This document shows, piece after piece, positions 62,901 through 64,000 of a DNA stretch of 64,000 nucleotides. This DNA is from Caenorhabditis elegans (Eukaryota; Nematoda; Chromadorea; Rhabditida; Rhabditidae). The stretch covers positions 17,360,001 through 17,424,000 of the forward strand of contig NC_003282.8 in assembly GCF_000002985.6 (NCBI RefSeq). The letters are read 5' to 3'. Numbering within the stretch: position 1 is the first letter of the stretch; each line of letters begins with the position of its first letter. Made by a program: the position numbers and the translations under genes. The notes below the pieces were generated by a model. That model had not been told where the DNA came from and did no database searches. It was given only the letters and a program-made list of their open reading frames with translations.

Positions 62901-64000
62901 TATTATTATTGTAAGCCTCAGTAAAAAACAAGACAAAAATACTGTTTCTGAACGGCCGAAAAAAAAAAAGAAAAATAGAGAAAACAAAATCATAAATGGA
63001 TTATTGGCATGATGTGAAATTTGAATCTAGTTTGTGTAGCTAATGGTGCAGTCAGAAAGCATGTAATAATAATAATAATTATATATCAGGAAGCCTTAAA
63101 ACAAAAACTAAAAACAGAGATGTTTCGAGTTTAGTTTAGGTCTCTGTTCATATATTTCATCATTATATTTGGCTGAACACAATTTTTCAAATTGTTAACA
63201 GTAATACAATTTAAATTTCATAGATTTTTTAAATTATTTATGTTCGGCAACCTAAACAGTTGTTAAACTATTATAACACAAAATAAATATAAAAACATTA
63301 TAAAATGTTACTCTAATACAAAGCATTTTACTCGTAAAATATCAATACTGAATATCCTATTAACTGAAGTTTCAAAATCAAAAAAAATTAAAAAGAAGCG
63401 TCATGTAAAAACAAAATATGAATCACTTCGGTGTTTGAAAAGCGTTCGACCAAAGCACATTATTTATTTCTATCACGAATCCAGTCGCTAATGAATTATT
63501 CTAAAAGTTAATTTAATACTAACGTTGACTCAATATTTACTTATACCAAAACTTGTGTTTCCACCAAAATAAAAAGTACCTATTTCTACAAAAAAGGGAT
63601 ATAAGCGAAATTTGAGATTCTGGGAAAATTTATGTGTGTTTTAAGTTACTGAAAAGTTGGACCACAAGCTTGTACGTTGACACTTATTTATAGTTTTTTT
63701 GCGGAAAAATGTCTTGAATTTTGACAAAAATGTTTAAGATTAAAGTCAAACCGTTTGTTTTTTTTTGCTGTACAATTGAAAAAATTCATCATTTTTTGGA
63801 AAACCCTAAAATTTAAATAATATAAATGATCAAAGCTGAATAGATCGATACTTGCAAAAAACTATTCCACGTCAATGAGTCACAAAAATCCCTGCCATTT
63901 CAATTTTATATTCTAGTTTATTTACACATTTAGGTTCTTACATGACAATAAAAAGGCAGAGAGGAAACATGTGAACAGCAAAAACAACTGCGAAAAAACG

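Larger units (their letters stand above)
57839..64000. other. AT-rich intergenic region
   Basis: No gene is supported in 6.2 kb. One open frame at 58223-58432 (MTYKSGAIFQIEREDG...) looks less like noise than the rest but has no clear splice partner. AATAATAATAATAAT runs occur near 62388 and 63067. Confidence 0.5.

Noticed and set aside
1-64000. tRNA, rRNA, CRISPR or bacterial-type features
   Set aside because: None were recognised by eye. The DNA is eukaryotic; a tRNA scan would settle the tRNA question.

Overview
The window looks like nematode nuclear DNA, almost certainly Caenorhabditis elegans. It is AT-rich, has short introns with TTTTCAG acceptors, and carries nematode-specific families (C-type lectins, sru-like chemoreceptors, an RTE-1 type retrotransposon). 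Several genes match ones I remember from the right end of C. elegans chromosome IV: haf-1, dlat-2, pmp-4 and npr-12 (clones C30H6 and T02D1). Gene names come from memory of protein sequence. Exon structures come from reading splice sites and reading frame by eye.

Layout. 1-4.6 kb: two tandem C-type lectin genes on +; the first enters from outside the window and the second ends at a TGA just before the last conserved Cys. 4.9-6.5 kb: a LIV-1 type ZIP zinc transporter on -. 8.7-10.4 kb: a likely neuropeptide precursor on +. 11.9-15.4 kb: a secreted PAN/apple-domain protein on +. 16.4-23.0 kb: a compact mitochondrial block with haf-1 (ABC peptide exporter, +), a 199-residue protein that resembles only the membrane/intermembrane-space part of an m-AAA protease (-), dlat-2 (PDHX-like E2 paralogue, +) and a thioredoxin-fold protein (+). 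25.2-27.4 kb: a basic Lys/Ser/Thr-rich protein (+) and an NTF2/SnoaL-like protein (-).

28.4-32.6 kb: a full-length RTE-1 type non-LTR retrotransposon flanked by 440-bp near-identical direct repeats. 34.0-37.5 kb: an sru-like chemoreceptor pseudogene followed by its intact paralogue. 39.8-42.3 kb: an FMRFamide-receptor-like GPCR with ECY in place of DRY. 42.6-45.6 kb: pmp-4 (peroxisomal ABCD transporter, -). 46.9-47.6 kb: two tandem small secreted peptides (-). 48.4-53.5 kb: npr-12 (peptide GPCR, -). 53.5-64 kb: AT-rich DNA with no gene I can support.

How the genes relate. HAF-1 exports peptides from the mitochondrial matrix. Its convergent neighbour has the fold of the membrane part of the proteases that make such peptides in yeast, and that neighbour shares a divergent 465-bp promoter region with dlat-2. 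This mitochondrial cluster, with its orphan FtsH-ext protein, is the most interesting part of the window. Three introns in the first 18 kb appear to use GC-AG splice sites. One haf-1 intron holds a palindromic MITE inserted a few bases from the splice donor.
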